64,000 nucleotides of DNA from Qipengyuania oceanensis. Its GTDB lineage: Bacteria > Pseudomonadota > Alphaproteobacteria > Sphingomonadales > Sphingomonadaceae. Below, piece after piece: positions 25,872 to 38,176 of the stretch (positions are counted from its first letter, which is position 1; every line of letters starts with the position of its first letter). A program made the translations under genes and the position numbers. Below the pieces are notes generated by a model, which was not told where the DNA came from, ran no database searches, and worked only from the letters and a program-made list of their open reading frames with translations. The stretch spans positions 620,001 through 684,000 of the forward strand of contig NZ_WTYN01000001.1 in assembly GCF_009827535.1 (NCBI RefSeq), given 5' to 3'.

Positions 25872-26833
25872 GCCAGCCCCCTGCGCATCCGCAGCAGCAG
25901 CGCGAGGAAAAACGGCGCACCCAGCAGGCTGAGCGCGATGCCGAGCCGCAATTCGGTCACCAGTGGCAGCACCCGCACCACCATGTCGGCCAGCAGCAGC
26001 ATGAGGCCGCCCGCAAGCGCACTCGGCGCTATCAGCCGGGACGGCCGGCGATCGGTGAACGGGCGCACGAGATGCGGTACCATCAGTCCGACGAAGCCGA
26101 TGATACCGGCGACCGCGACCCCGCTGCCGACGGTCAGTCCGGTGCCGAGCACCAGCAGCGCCTGCACCAGCGCGGGGCGAACGCCGAGCGAACGGCCAGC
26201 GGCCTCGCCGAGCATCATCGCGTCGAGCGAAGGTCCGGCAAGCCGCAGCAGCACGATCCCGACCATCGTCAGTGGCGCGGCGAGCCACACATCGCTCCAC
26301 CCGCGATCCGTCAGCGCGCCCATCAGCCAGCTCACGATCTCCCCCATGGCAAAGGCATTGGGTGCCATCGAGATGACCAGGCTCGTCAGCGCGCCGGCGA
26401 GGCTCGCGACCATCAAGCCGGCAAGCGTGAACAGCGCGATGCCGCCGCTGCGCCCCGCGATCAGGACCAGCAGCGCCATCGCACCCGCCCCCCCGGCCAG
26501 CGCGAAGATCGGCAGCACATGCGCCGTGTCGATGCCCGCCCCGCGGCTGGCAAGAAACAGTGCGAGCACCGCGCCCAGCGCTGCGCCGGGTGCAATCCCG
26601 AACAGCCCCGGATCAGCGAGCGGGTTTCTCAGGTAGCCTTGCATCGCGGCGCCTGCGGCTCCGAGGCCCGACCCGATGACCAGCGCAAGGACGGCGCGCG
26701 GCAGGCGCAATTCCATCAGGATGACGGCGGCATTGGGCGTGTTCGCCGGATCGATCCACACGCGTCCGGCGAGCAACGAGAGCGGCACGGCGAGGGCGAT
26801 CAGGCCGAGGAGAATGGCGGTGAGGCGTGTCAT
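25868..26833 (-). CDS. btuC: Vitamin B12 ABC transporter permease
   Basis: FecCD/BtuC-family permease, 321 residues with about ten hydrophobic helices. Family motifs: LRLPRAVLALVIGSGLGAAGAAMQGYLRNPLADPGLFGIAPGAALGA near the N-terminus and the coupling region GVAVAGIIGFVGLMVPHLVRPFTDRRP followed by PSALAGGLMLLLADMVVR. The start ATG at 26833 overlaps the stop of the binding-protein gene, and the stop overlaps the start of btuD, so subunits are made in sequence from one message. Confidence 0.9.
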   Translation of the reverse strand: MTRLTAILLGLIALAVPLSLLAGRVWIDPANTPNAAVILMELRLPRAVLALVIGSGLGAAGAAMQGYLRNPLADPGLFGIAPGAALGAVLALFLASRGAGIDTAHVLPIFALAGGAGAMALLVLIAGRSGGIALFTLAGLMVASLAGALTSLVISMAPNAFAMGEIVSWLMGALTDRGWSDVWLAAPLTMVGIVLLRLAGPSLDAMMLGEAAGRSLGVRPALVQALLVLGTGLTVGSGVAVAGIIGFVGLMVPHLVRPFTDRRPSRLIAPSALAGGLMLLLADMVVRVLPLVTELRLGIALSLLGAPFFLALLLRMRRGLA

Positions 26834-27660
26834 TCGACGCTCGCCCTCACATCGGCCAGCCGCTCTGCGGCGCGGATGATGGTCGGCCCGCCGCAGTAGA
26901 GCAGCGAGGGATCGAAACGCGCAACCGTCATGCCCGGAATTTCGCGCAAGGCCGGGTGCTGCTGCCCACGCTCGTTCCCGGCGACCAGCAGGACTTGCGG
27001 CGGATCGGCGATTACGGCCTCGAGGGGAAGATAGCTCGCCTGTCCCAGCCCGCGCGCGGCGGTATAATTCGCGAACCCGGCATTGCGCAGCAATTCGCCC
27101 ACCAGCGTGCCCTCGCCGGGAACGATGCCGCCCGGCTGCCACAGCACGGCGTCCACCGACGTGCCGTCGGTTCGCGCGTCTTGCACGGCATCCTCGATCC
27201 GCCGGGACAGCGCCCGCGCCTTGCCCTGCTCGCCGAGCAGATCGCCCATGCGCGCCACCTGCGCCTGCGATTGCGCGACGCTCGACGCAATGCCGAAGGT
27301 CTCTACGCGGATGCCCAGATCCTCCAGCGCGCGGCGGGTCGACGGGGGCAGGAAAGCGCCCGCGATCACCATGTCGGGATCGAGCGCGAGCACTTCCTCG
27401 ACCGTCCCGCCGGTAGCCGCGAAACTGCGGGCCAGCGCCGGGTTCATCGAGCTTGCCGACGGATCGTGACTGTAATGCGAGATCGCCAGCAATTGGCCCG
27501 GTGCGGCAGTCTCGGCGGCGATCGCATCGGTGCACGGGTTGAGACTGACCACAAGGGGATGCCCGCCCTCGCCGTCGCGCGATCGAGCGGCTGGCGACCC
27601 GGCGCAGCCTCCCAGCGTCAGCAGGACGCTTGCGACGACAAGGGCGAGCAAGCTCTTCAC
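26830..27660 (-). CDS. btuF: Vitamin B12-binding lipoprotein, BtuF-like
   Basis: Periplasmic substrate-binding protein, 276 residues, with a lipoprotein signal (lipobox LGGC, Cys19), so anchored to a membrane. The class III binding-protein layout is clear: VVSLNPCTDAIAAE, then DPDMVIAG, a long connecting helix (SQAQVARMGDLLGEQGKARALSRRIEDA), and a second lobe with ADPPQVLLVAGNERG. It overlaps btuB by four bases upstream and btuC downstream. Binding cobalamin is inferred from the riboswitch and the receptor. Confidence 0.85.
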   Translation of the reverse strand: MKSLLALVVASVLLTLGGCAGSPAARSRDGEGGHPLVVSLNPCTDAIAAETAAPGQLLAISHYSHDPSASSMNPALARSFAATGGTVEEVLALDPDMVIAGAFLPPSTRRALEDLGIRVETFGIASSVAQSQAQVARMGDLLGEQGKARALSRRIEDAVQDARTDGTSVDAVLWQPGGIVPGEGTLVGELLRNAGFANYTAARGLGQASYLPLEAVIADPPQVLLVAGNERGQQHPALREIPGMTVARFDPSLLYCGGPTIIRAAERLADVRASVE

Positions 27661-29585
27661 ATCCGCAGCCTCGCGCCGAGGTAGGCCGCGCGGCCCTGCG
27701 TGCCATAACCGGCGACCGTCGTGTAATCGGTGTCGAAGACGTTCTCGACGCGTCCGAAAAACTCTACCTTCTCGCCGAGCGGCATGCTCGCCCGAACATC
27801 GACCAGCGCATAGCCATCCAGCCGGGTGACATTGCCCGCATCGTCGAAACTGTCGCCGACCAGGCGCACGTCGCCTCCCAGCGACAGGCCCGCCAGCGGG
27901 CTGCGCCAGTCCATCGACGTGGTCAGCGCATGGCGCGGCCGGCGCGCCAGCCAGTTGCCTTCGTTCGCGCTGCCTGCCGTCCGGTTCTCGGTGTCGATGT
28001 AGCTGTAGACCGCCAGTGCCGAGAGCCGCTCGCTCACCTGCGCGCCCAGTTCGACCTCGACACCCTGCGCGCGCGCCCGGCCGATATTGTCGTAAGTGCC
28101 AAAGGGGCGCGGATAGGCAGGATCGGTGCAGAACCCAGCGGACGACCCGAAGCAGGACACGAAATCGATGAGATTGCGACTGTCGCGGCGGAACAAAGTC
28201 AGCGCCGCATGGACCGGCGCGCCGCGGGTGCCGTGTTCAATTCCTACATCGAGGCTCTTGCTCGTTTCGGGCTGCAGGAACCGGTTTCCGTAGTCCGACA
28301 GCAGCTGGTAGAGCGTCGGCGTCTTGAATCCCTCGCCGTATGATGCGCGCAGGCGTGTGTGCTCGGCGAATTCCCAGCTGCCGTTCGCGCCGAAGCTGAT
28401 CTGGCTGCCGAAGCGGTCGTGATCGTCCAGCCGCACACCGGCCGAGCCGTGTACCGGACCGCGGTCGTAATCGAGCAGCGCGTAGGCGGACGACAGGCGC
28501 GCGGTTCCGTCGGATAGGGCACCGTATCCCTCTGTGCGATAATCCTGCCATTCGCGCTCGGCACCCAGCTTCACGTCGAGTTCCTGGAACAGCATGTAAT
28601 TGGCGGAAAACTCGGCGCGCTGGCTCTTGCCGTCGCTTTCGAAATAGGCCGCGTCACCCGAAGCCGGATCGAACAGGTCGCGGGCAGTATCGGCAATGGT
28701 GTAGGCAGCCTGCAATTCCAGCCGGTCGATCGCGACATAGCGGACCTGCGCCCGGGCGGACAGCTGGCGCGTATCCTGGTATTCAGCGGTATCGGCGAAA
28801 GTGTAGTTCGGTGCGGGATAGCCATCGATATCGAGCCGCCCGTCGGCGTACCGTCCGCTAAACGCCAAGTCGAGGCTCTCCGCCGCCATCAGGTCTGCGC
28901 GCGCGTGGACCGCCGTCTGCCGCAATCCGTCCGGCTCCGTGCCTGATGCAGCCGATGAGAATCCGTCGCCCTCGTAATGGCTCGCGCCGATTCCGAAGCC
29001 GTAGCGATCGCCCTGCACTGCGCCAGAAGCGGTCAGGTAAAGCTCGTCGTCGCCGCCGTATTCGACGCTGGCCACAGGTTCCGGGCGCAAGCGCGTCACC
29101 ACCGAGATCACTCCGCCCATGGCATCGCTGCCCCAGACGGTCGAATTGGACCCGCGCAGCAGTTCGACCCGCTCGACCTCGCCGAGCAGCAAATTGCCGA
29201 AGTCGAATCCGCCGCCGGGGGAAGCCACGTCGCTGACGCGCACGCCGTCGATCAGGACCAGCGTCTGCTCGGATGCCGCACCGCGCACGAAGACGCCGGT
29301 AAAACCGCCGACCGGCCCGTTGCGCGCAACGGTCACGCCCGGTGCCCGCTCGATCAGGCGGACAATGTCCGGCCCCTGTACCACGTCGCCCTCGCCCAGC
29401 ACGGTGACTGCCTGGCCGACCTCGTCGACCCGCTCCGGCTCTCCGGTGACGATCATCGTCCACGGCGCGTGATAGGGATCGCCGGTGACGATGTCGGCGG
29501 TTTCGACAGCGTCCTGCGCCATCGCGGGTGCAGAAAAGACGACGGCGGCGGTAGCGGTTGCAAACAGGTATCCGGGTTTTCGCAT
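27657..29585 (-). CDS. btuB: TonB-dependent vitamin B12 receptor, BtuB-like
   Basis: Outer-membrane active transporter, 642 residues. A signal peptide (ending PAMAQD) is followed by a TonB-box-like stretch, the plug domain (VLGEGDVVQGPDIVRLIERAPGVTVARNGPVGGFTGVFVRGAASEQTLVLIDGVRVSD, then VERVELLRGSNSTVWGSDAMGGVISVVT) and a 22-strand-type barrel to GRAAYLGARLRM. BtuB-like features are the LIDGVRV motif, the relatively short barrel and DYTTVAGYGTQGRAAY at the end. It is the first gene of the operon behind a cobalamin riboswitch. Confidence 0.92.
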   Translation of the reverse strand: MRKPGYLFATATAAVVFSAPAMAQDAVETADIVTGDPYHAPWTMIVTGEPERVDEVGQAVTVLGEGDVVQGPDIVRLIERAPGVTVARNGPVGGFTGVFVRGAASEQTLVLIDGVRVSDVASPGGGFDFGNLLLGEVERVELLRGSNSTVWGSDAMGGVISVVTRLRPEPVASVEYGGDDELYLTASGAVQGDRYGFGIGASHYEGDGFSSAASGTEPDGLRQTAVHARADLMAAESLDLAFSGRYADGRLDIDGYPAPNYTFADTAEYQDTRQLSARAQVRYVAIDRLELQAAYTIADTARDLFDPASGDAAYFESDGKSQRAEFSANYMLFQELDVKLGAEREWQDYRTEGYGALSDGTARLSSAYALLDYDRGPVHGSAGVRLDDHDRFGSQISFGANGSWEFAEHTRLRASYGEGFKTPTLYQLLSDYGNRFLQPETSKSLDVGIEHGTRGAPVHAALTLFRRDSRNLIDFVSCFGSSAGFCTDPAYPRPFGTYDNIGRARAQGVEVELGAQVSERLSALAVYSYIDTENRTAGSANEGNWLARRPRHALTTSMDWRSPLAGLSLGGDVRLVGDSFDDAGNVTRLDGYALVDVRASMPLGEKVEFFGRVENVFDTDYTTVAGYGTQGRAAYLGARLRM

Positions 29586-29697
29586 TTACATCTCCATCAT
29601 GAACGACATTGTCGCTCAGACGCAGATGCGCGCAGGGCCATTGCCCTCCACGGATCCCGCTGCCTTCGGTACACCCCGCCCGCCGGCTCGAACGACC

Positions 29698-29880
29698 ATC
29701 GCAGGCAGGTCTCCTGGCTCCCGGATCACCGCTTTCCCGCCGCCTTCCCGCCCTCGTCGAACAGTGGCATGTGGCGGGATCGCTCCCCGGTCACAGTTGC
29801 GGGGGCAGCAGGAGGTTCGAGGACAAGCCTCTCACTCCTTTCCCTCTTAGGTCCGGTCTCCCGGACAACCCGTGACGTCG
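29698..29880 (-). promoter_or_regulatory. Cobalamin (AdoCbl) riboswitch
   Basis: Read on the minus strand, this leader holds the conserved B12 elements in order: GGGAAAGGAGTGAGAGGC-type P3 region near 29850, CCCCGCAACTGTGACCGGGG near 29800, GCCACTG near 29770, GGGAAGGCGG near 29745, and the B12 box GCCAGGAGACCTGCC (complement of 29704-29718). It sits about 115 bases upstream of btuB and would repress the uptake operon when cobalamin is plentiful. The plus-strand flank up to 30025 holds no gene; it should contain the btuB promoter and that of the gene at 30026. Confidence 0.93.
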
Positions 29881-30025
29881 GGCGGGCCATTAGGCCGCAG
29901 CAGGGCGCTGCGCAAGCCCGCAGGCTGCGATTAACAAGGCGGAAACCGTAAGCACGAACCGGGTTTTAGCGGGTGATGGTCCACAAGCTCGCCAACAACA
30001 AAACGGATCGCAGGTTCACCAGTCC

Positions 30026-30343
30026 ATGACAGTTCATTTCGCTGCCGCGCGGTCGCGCGCCTCCTCTCCGCTCGCCCGGATCATGGGGAATGCGCGCAGG
30101 GGCATACCCGCCAACGACGAGCCCGCCGCGCAAACGGCCATCATCGACGGACTGACGGAGGCGACGCTGCGGCATTTCGCCGAGCACGGACTTGGCGCCG
30201 CGCGGGCAGCGCTCGATTTTGCCGAACAGGCGCGCGAAGCGGGCGATATCGCGGAAAGCGAATACTGGGTCGACATGTGCCGGCGGTTGGACACCCAGGC
30301 AGCAGTGCGGTTCGAGCGATCACACGAGGATCTGATCGGCTGA
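30026..30343 (+). CDS. Conserved-looking small protein, function unknown
   Basis: A 105-residue soluble protein without signal peptide or membrane segment. The first 30 residues are basic and low in complexity (AAARSRASSPLARIMGNARRG). The remainder is helical (DGLTEATLRHFAEHGLGAARAALDFAEQAREAGDIAESEYWVDMCRRLD) and reads like a two-helix domain. Codon usage is typical of the chromosome. I do not recognise a family with confidence. It lies between the B12 operon and the TCA operon and is not obviously linked to either. Confidence 0.65.
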   Translation: MTVHFAAARSRASSPLARIMGNARRGIPANDEPAAQTAIIDGLTEATLRHFAEHGLGAARAALDFAEQAREAGDIAESEYWVDMCRRLDTQAAVRFERSHEDLIG

Positions 30344-30448
30344 ACCGATGGCCTGTAGCGGGAACCACGTGGCCTCCCCGCCGTCTAGACACTGGTCGGT
30401 CCGGGCCGCCCGACCACCCCTTTTGGGGGTTCTTCCGCAACCTAATGC

Positions 30449-30476
30449 AATTGCGAACTATTTGCAAAGATAGTTG
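30449..30476 (+). promoter_or_regulatory. Nested palindromes upstream of the TCA operon
   Basis: TTGCGAACTATTTGCAA is an imperfect palindrome containing the perfect TTTGCAAA, and AACTAT (30456-30461) with ATAGTT (30470-30475) forms a second inverted repeat. The site lies about 155 bases upstream of mdh. TTTGCAAA resembles the half-site of acyl-CoA/acetate-responsive XRE-type regulators (RamB/ScfR/PrpQ group); that link is only an idea. Confidence 0.35.
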
Positions 30477-30523
30477 AAGCAAAGCGCCCGATTCCGGTTG
30501 CATTCCCCTACTGCCCCGCCTAG

Positions 30524-31591
<1,068 letters not shown>

Positions 31592-31621
31592 CCCAAAAAT
31601 CAATCGAACAGGAGAGGCGGC

Positions 31622-32512
<891 letters not shown>

Positions 32513-32573
32513 CCGCGAGACGGCCGAGGAACCCGCATAGTTTCCGCACGCTTCCTCCCCAAGGAGTGCCTCA

Positions 32574-35429
32574 ATGGGTAACGAAATCCACGACTTCATG
32601 CCCGCCATGGGCGACCAGGAAGGCCCGCAGCCCGGGCCCAGCTGGGCCAATCCGCGCTGGCTGAGCGAAGTCGTCGATTCCGACGCCGACCTGACTGCTG
32701 CCCTCGACCCGACGCAGATGAAGCTCGCGGTCGCGGCAGCTGCGGAAAAGGGTGGCAAGCCGCTAGATGCGAAGGCGATCCAGCAGGCGGCGGACGATTC
32801 CATCCGCGCGATGCTGCTCGTGCGGCTTTATCGCGTGCGCGGCCACCTGGCTGCGAATCTCGATCCGCTCGGCCTCTCGCACCGCGACCAGCCGGGCGAT
32901 CTCACGCTGGAATGGCATGGCTTTGCCGGCCAGGAGGACCGAGAGGTCTTTGTCGGCGGCGTGCTCGGCTACGACTGGGTGACGGTTGGCGAACTCTTCC
33001 GCCGCCTACGCGAGATCTACTGCGGCGATGTCGGCCTCGAATACATGCACATTTCCGACACGGAGGAACGCCGCTTCCTCCAGGAACAGTTCGAGAGCCC
33101 GGGCGATACGATCCAGTTCACCGACGAAGGCAAGCGCGCGATCCTGGCTGCCGTGGTGCGCGGCGAACAGTACGAGAAGTTCCTCGGCAAGAAATACGTC
33201 GGCACCAAGCGCTTCGGTCTCGACGGGGGGGAATCGATGATTCCCGCGCTCGAGGCGGTCATCAAGCATGGCGGCCAGCTGGGCGTGCGCGAGATCATCT
33301 ACGGCATGGCCCACCGCGGCCGCCTCAACGTTCTCGCGAACGTCATGGGCAAGCCGTACAAGGTCATCTTCCACGAGTTTTCCGGCGGCAGCGCGACGCC
33401 CGACGAAGTGGGCGGTTCGGGCGACGTGAAATATCACCTCGGCACCAGCACCGACCGCGAATTCGATGGCATCGAGGTTCACATGAGCCTCGTGCCTAAC
33501 CCCAGCCATCTCGAGGCGGTCGACCCGGTCGTCCTCGGCAAGGCGCGCGCGCAGCAGGCCATCCGTGACGACCTCAAGAAGCATGAGCAGGTCCTGCCCG
33601 TGCTCATCCACGGCGATGCGGCCTTCGCCGGCCAGGGCATCGTGTGGGAGTGTCTCGGCTTTTCCGGCGTGCGCGGCTACAACACCGGCGGCTGCCTGCA
33701 CTTCGTCATCAATAACCAGATCGGCTTTACCACCAGCCCGCAGTTCGCGCGCAGCTCGCCGTATCCGAGCGACGTCGCCAAGGGCGTCCAGGCACCGATC
33801 CTGCACGTCAACGGCGATGATCCCGAAGCGGTGACCTTCGCCTGCAAGCTGGCGGTGGACTACCGCCAGACGTTCGGCCGCGACATCGTGATCGATATGT
33901 GGTGCTATCGCCGCTTCGGTCACAACGAAGGCGACGAACCGAGCTTCACTCAGCCGATCATGTACGACCGGATCCGCAAGCACCCGAAGGTGAGCGAGAT
34001 CTATTCGGCGCGGCTCGAGAAGGAAGGCGTGATCGACCAGGCATACCTCGACGGGCTGATTACCGAATTCACCGACACGCTCGAAGAGGACTTCAAGGCC
34101 GCTGAAAGCTACAAGCCCAACGAGGCCGACTGGTTCGGCGGCCGCTGGGCGGGCCTCAACAAGCCGGTCGATCCCGAAACCGCACGGCGCAATGTCGATA
34201 CAGCGATCGAGCGCAAGCTGTTCGACAGCCTCGGCCGCACGCTGACTACCGTCCCCGACGACGTAACGATCCACAAGACGCTCGGCCGCGTGCTCGATGC
34301 CAAGCGGGCGATGTTCGAAAGCGGCGAAGGCTTCGACTGGGCAACGGGCGAAGCGCTCGCCTTCGGCAGCCTCGTCACCGAAGGGTTCGGCGTGCGCCTC
34401 TCGGGCCAGGATTCGGGTCGCGGTACGTTCAGCCAGCGCCACGCGGTGTGGATCGACCAGAACGACGAGCGCAAGTACATCCCGCTCGCGACCCTGCCGC
34501 ATGGCAAGTTCGAGGTCTACGACAGCCCCCTATCCGAATACGGCGTGCTCGGCTTCGAATATGGCTTTGCGATGGCCGATCCCAAGAGCCTGGTGATGTG
34601 GGAAGCGCAGTTCGGCGATTTCGCCAACGGTGCGCAGATCATGATCGACCAGTACATCGCCAGCGGCGAGGTCAAGTGGCTGCGGGCCAACGGCCTGGTG
34701 ATGCTGCTGCCCCATGGCTACGAGGGCCAGGGGCCGGAACACAGCTCCGCCCGGCTCGAGCGGTTCCTGCAACTGTGCGCGAACGACAATATCCAGGTGT
34801 GCAATATCACCACGCCGGCGAACTACTTCCACGTGCTGCGTCGGCAGATGCTCCGCCCGTTCCGCAAGCCGCTGGTCATCATGACCCCCAAGAGCTTGCT
34901 GCGGCATCCGCTCGCCAAGTCGAATGCCGACGAGTTCGTCGGCGAGAACCATTTCATGCGGATCAAGTCCGACATGAAGGAAATTGCCGACAAGAACGTG
35001 CGGCGCCTGGTGCTGTGCAGCGGAAAGGTCGCCTACGACCTGATGGAACGGCGGGACAAGGAAGGGCTGGAAGACGTCTCGATCGTCCGCATCGAGCAGC
35101 TCTACCCCTTCCCCGGCGATCCGCTGGCGATCCGCCTGAAGCGCATGACCAATCTCGAAGAGATCGTCTGGTGCCAGGAAGAACCGAAGAACAACGGCGC
35201 GTGGTTCTTCGTCGACCGTCTGATCGAACAGGCCGCCGCCGATGCCGGAAAGCCCGGCATGCGCCCCGTTTACGCGGGTCGCGAACCTGCGGCATCGCCT
35301 GCCACGGGCCTTGCCAAGCGGCACCAGGTCCAGCAGGAATCGCTCGTTTCCATCGCCCTCGGCCTGGCCGACGGCGGCGACGCTGCCCGGCAGCTGAAAT
35401 CCCGCAAATCCAGCAAGAAAGCCGGATAA
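32574..35429 (+). CDS. sucA: 2-oxoglutarate dehydrogenase E1 component
   Basis: Thiamine-diphosphate-dependent decarboxylase of the 2-oxoglutarate dehydrogenase complex. The 951-residue length is normal. The N-terminal E2-binding segment is followed by the mostly helical region with [14 protein letters not shown], then [52 protein letters not shown] and the transketolase-like C-terminal half with [13 protein letters not shown] and [20 protein letters not shown]. It lies six bases before sucB, so translation is probably coupled. Confidence 0.97.
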   Translation: MGNEIHDFMPAMGDQEGPQPGPSWANPRWLSEVVDSDADLTAALDPTQMKLAVAAAAEKGGKPLDAKAIQQAADDSIRAMLLVRLYRVRGHLAANLDPLGLSHRDQPGDLTLEWHGFAGQEDREVFVGGVLGYDWVTVGELFRRLREIYCGDVGLEYMHISDTEERRFLQEQFESPGDTIQFTDEGKRAILAAVVRGEQYEKFLGKKYVGTKRFGLDGGESMIPALEAVIKHGGQLGVREIIYGMAHRGRLNVLANVMGKPYKVIFHEFSGGSATPDEVGGSGDVKYHLGTSTDREFDGIEVHMSLVPNPSHLEAVDPVVLGKARAQQAIRDDLKKHEQVLPVLIHGDAAFAGQGIVWECLGFSGVRGYNTGGCLHFVINNQIGFTTSPQFARSSPYPSDVAKGVQAPILHVNGDDPEAVTFACKLAVDYRQTFGRDIVIDMWCYRRFGHNEGDEPSFTQPIMYDRIRKHPKVSEIYSARLEKEGVIDQAYLDGLITEFTDTLEEDFKAAESYKPNEADWFGGRWAGLNKPVDPETARRNVDTAIERKLFDSLGRTLTTVPDDVTIHKTLGRVLDAKRAMFESGEGFDWATGEALAFGSLVTEGFGVRLSGQDSGRGTFSQRHAVWIDQNDERKYIPLATLPHGKFEVYDSPLSEYGVLGFEYGFAMADPKSLVMWEAQFGDFANGAQIMIDQYIASGEVKWLRANGLVMLLPHGYEGQGPEHSSARLERFLQLCANDNIQVCNITTPANYFHVLRRQMLRPFRKPLVIMTPKSLLRHPLAKSNADEFVGENHFMRIKSDMKEIADKNVRRLVLCSGKVAYDLMERRDKEGLEDVSIVRIEQLYPFPGDPLAIRLKRMTNLEEIVWCQEEPKNNGAWFFVDRLIEQAAADAGKPGMRPVYAGREPAASPATGLAKRHQVQQESLVSIALGLADGGDAARQLKSRKSSKKAG

Positions 35430-35435
35430 CCTATT

Positions 35436-36722
35436 ATGGCCACTGAAATCACCGTCCCCGCCCTCGGCGAATCCGTTTCCGAAGGCACCATCGGCGAATG
35501 GCTCAAGCAGCCCGGCGATGCCGTCGCCGTCGACGAGCCGATCGCCAGCCTCGAAACCGACAAGGTCGCGGTCGAAGTCCCCTCGCCCGTCGCAGGCGTG
35601 CTCGGCGAACATCGCGCCGCCGTCGGCGATACGGTCGAAGTCGGCGCAGTCATCGCCACGGTCGAGGAAGGCGGCGCGCCAGCCGCCAAGGCCGATGCGC
35701 CCAAGGCCGAAGTCCCCGATGCAGGCGTGGAAAAGGCTGCTCCCGCCCAGGCGAAGGAAGCTGTCGGATCTTCTGCCAGTTCCGCCCCGGAAGGCGGCGA
35801 CGGCGCGCAGACCCTGTCGCCGGCAGTGCGCCGCGCGGTGCTCGAACACGGGCTCGACCCCTCGACGATCAAGGGCACCGGCAAGGATGGCCGCCTGACC
35901 AAGGAAGACGTGCTCGCCGCGGCCAGCCAGAAGCAGGACACGGCCAAGACCGGCTCGCCCGCACCGGCTCCGGCGGCATCGCCTGCTCCGGCCGCTGCTG
36001 CCGCGCCTTCCGCAAGCGGCGAACGCCGCGAGGAACGCGTCAAGATGACGCGCATGCGCCAGACCATCGCCCGGCGCCTCAAGGGCGCACAGGAAGAAGC
36101 GGCGTTGCTCACCACCTTCAACGATTGCGACATGAGCGCGGTCATCGAAGCGCGCGAGAAATACAAGGACCTGTTCGCCAAGAAGCACGACATCAAGCTC
36201 GGCTTCATGGGCTTCTTCGCCAAGGCAGCCTGCCTCGCGCTGAAGGACGTGCCAGCGGCCAATGCCTATATCGAGGGCGACGAGATCGTCTATCACGACT
36301 ACGTCGACATCTCGGTCGCGGTTTCGGCCCCAAACGGCCTCGTGGTCCCCGTCATCCGCGATGCGCAGGCCAAGGGCTTCGCGCAGATCGAGAAGGACAT
36401 CGCCGATTTCGGCAAGCGCGCCAAGGACGGCACGCTGACGATGGAAGACATGAAGGGCGGCACCTTCACCATCAGCAACGGCGGCGTGTTCGGCTCGCTC
36501 ATGTCGACCCCGATCATCAATCCGCCGCAGAGCGCCGTGCTCGGCCTTCACCGGATCGAGGATCGCCCTGTCGCAGTGAACGGCGAAGTCGTCATACGCC
36601 CGATGATGTACCTCGCTCTGTCCTACGACCACCGCCTGATCGACGGCCGCGAGGCCGTGACCGCGCTCAAGATCATCAAGGAAGCGATCGAAGATCCCAC
36701 GCGGATGCTGATCGACCTCTGA
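35436..36722 (+). CDS. sucB: Dihydrolipoyl succinyltransferase (E2 of 2-oxoglutarate dehydrogenase)
   Basis: Transfers the succinyl group to CoA. Domains in the 428 residues: one lipoyl domain with Lys43 in [13 protein letters not shown], an Ala/Pro-rich linker, the peripheral-subunit-binding domain ([34 protein letters not shown], about residues 128-162), a second Ala/Pro linker, and the catalytic domain ending with the active-site [15 protein letters not shown]. The [23 protein letters not shown] motif marks a succinyl- rather than acetyl-transferase. Confidence 0.97.
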   Translation: MATEITVPALGESVSEGTIGEWLKQPGDAVAVDEPIASLETDKVAVEVPSPVAGVLGEHRAAVGDTVEVGAVIATVEEGGAPAAKADAPKAEVPDAGVEKAAPAQAKEAVGSSASSAPEGGDGAQTLSPAVRRAVLEHGLDPSTIKGTGKDGRLTKEDVLAAASQKQDTAKTGSPAPAPAASPAPAAAAAPSASGERREERVKMTRMRQTIARRLKGAQEEAALLTTFNDCDMSAVIEAREKYKDLFAKKHDIKLGFMGFFAKAACLALKDVPAANAYIEGDEIVYHDYVDISVAVSAPNGLVVPVIRDAQAKGFAQIEKDIADFGKRAKDGTLTMEDMKGGTFTISNGGVFGSLMSTPIINPPQSAVLGLHRIEDRPVAVNGEVVIRPMMYLALSYDHRLIDGREAVTALKIIKEAIEDPTRMLIDL

Positions 36723-36732
36723 GGAAAATACC

Positions 36733-38130
36733 ATGGCTGAATACGACTACGACGTCCTCGTCATCGGCGCAGGCCCGGGCGGCTATGTTGCCGCCATTCG
36801 CGCCGCGCAACTGGGGCTGAAGACCGCCTGTGCCGAAAGCCGCGAGACGCTGGGCGGGACCTGCCTCAACGTCGGCTGCATTCCGTCCAAGGCCCTGCTT
36901 CATGCGTCCGAATATTTCGAGGCCGCTGCCGGCGATCACATGGCACACATGGGTATCGAGGTGACGCCGAAGCTCGATCTGCCCAAGATGCAGGCCCACC
37001 GGCAGGACGCCGTCGATGGCCTGACGAAGGGCATCGAATTCCTGTTCAAGAAGAACAAGGTCGACTGGAAAAAGGGCCGCGCCACGTTCCAGGACGCGCA
37101 TACTGTCAAGGTCGGCGACGAAACGGTAACCGCCAGGGAAGTCGTCATAGCGACCGGCTCTTCGGTCACCCCCCTGCCCGGTGTCGAGGTCGACAATGAC
37201 AAGGGCGTAGTCGTCGACTCCACCGGCGCGCTGGTCCTCTCCAAGGTGCCCGAGCACATGATCGTGATCGGCGGTGGCGTGATCGGGCTGGAACTCGGCA
37301 GCGTATGGCGGCGCCTCGGCGCCAAGGTGACCTGTGTGGAATTCCTCGACGAAATCCTGCCCGGCATGGACGGCGACATCCGCAAGGAAGCGCGCAAGGT
37401 TTTCAAGAAGCAGGGCATCGAGTTCAAGCTCGGCACCAAGGTCACCGGCTGCACCGTCAGCGGCGACAAGGCCACGCTGACGATGGAGCCCGCCGCGGGC
37501 GGCGATGCCGAAACGATGGAAGCGGACTGTGTACTCGTGTCGATCGGACGCAGGCCAAATACCGAAGGCCTAGGGCTCGACGCGATCGGGCTCGAACTGA
37601 ACAAGCGCGGCCAGATCGAGGTCGATCACGAATTCCGCACGGCGGTCGATGGCGTTCGCGCGATCGGCGACGTGATTCCGGGCCCGATGCTGGCGCATAA
37701 GGCCGAAGATGAAGGCATCGCGGTCGCCGAATGGATCGCGGGCCAGACCGGCATCGTGAACCACGACGTGATTCCGTCGGTCGTCTACACCCACCCGGAA
37801 ATCGCCGGCGTCGGCCTCACCGAGGAAGAGGCCAAGGAACATGGCACGATCAAGGTCGGCAAGTTCCCGATGATGGCCAACAGCCGCGCCAAGACCAACC
37901 ACGAGCCCGACGGTTTCGTGAAGGTCATTTCCGATGCGGAAACCGACCGCGTGATGGGTGTCTGGGCGATCGCCGTTCCCGCCGGGACCATGATCGCAGA
38001 AGCTGCGTTGGCGATGGAATTCGGCGCCACGTCGGAAGACATCGCCTACACCTGCCACGCTCATCCGACGCATTCGGAAGCGGTCAAGGAAGCAGCCATG
38101 GCGGTGACCGGCAAGCCGATCCACATGTAG
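36733..38130 (+). CDS. lpd: Dihydrolipoyl dehydrogenase (E3)
   Basis: Flavoprotein that reoxidises the lipoyl groups of E2. In 465 residues: FAD-binding VLVIGAGPGGYVAAIRAAQLG, redox-active Cys44/Cys49 in GGTCLNVGCIPSK, NAD-binding MIVIGGGVIGLELGSVWRRLG, and the C-terminal catalytic His-Glu pair in CHAHPTHSEAVKEA. It ends the mdh-sucD-sucA-sucB operon. A GCTGAGC/GCTCAGC hairpin (38156-38176) without a T-run lies in the 46 bases between it and the convergent carotenoid oxygenase gene. Confidence 0.97.
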   Translation: MAEYDYDVLVIGAGPGGYVAAIRAAQLGLKTACAESRETLGGTCLNVGCIPSKALLHASEYFEAAAGDHMAHMGIEVTPKLDLPKMQAHRQDAVDGLTKGIEFLFKKNKVDWKKGRATFQDAHTVKVGDETVTAREVVIATGSSVTPLPGVEVDNDKGVVVDSTGALVLSKVPEHMIVIGGGVIGLELGSVWRRLGAKVTCVEFLDEILPGMDGDIRKEARKVFKKQGIEFKLGTKVTGCTVSGDKATLTMEPAAGGDAETMEADCVLVSIGRRPNTEGLGLDAIGLELNKRGQIEVDHEFRTAVDGVRAIGDVIPGPMLAHKAEDEGIAVAEWIAGQTGIVNHDVIPSVVYTHPEIAGVGLTEEEAKEHGTIKVGKFPMMANSRAKTNHEPDGFVKVISDAETDRVMGVWAIAVPAGTMIAEAALAMEFGATSEDIAYTCHAHPTHSEAVKEAAMAVTGKPIHM

Positions 38131-38176
38131 GAATCGCGCTGCCTGCTGGCGGTGCGCTGAGCGCGCTCGGCTCAGC

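Noticed and set aside
34530-36734. A 734-codon minus-strand frame opposite sucA/sucB
   Set aside because: It is antisense to two textbook TCA-cycle genes, with no domain of its own.
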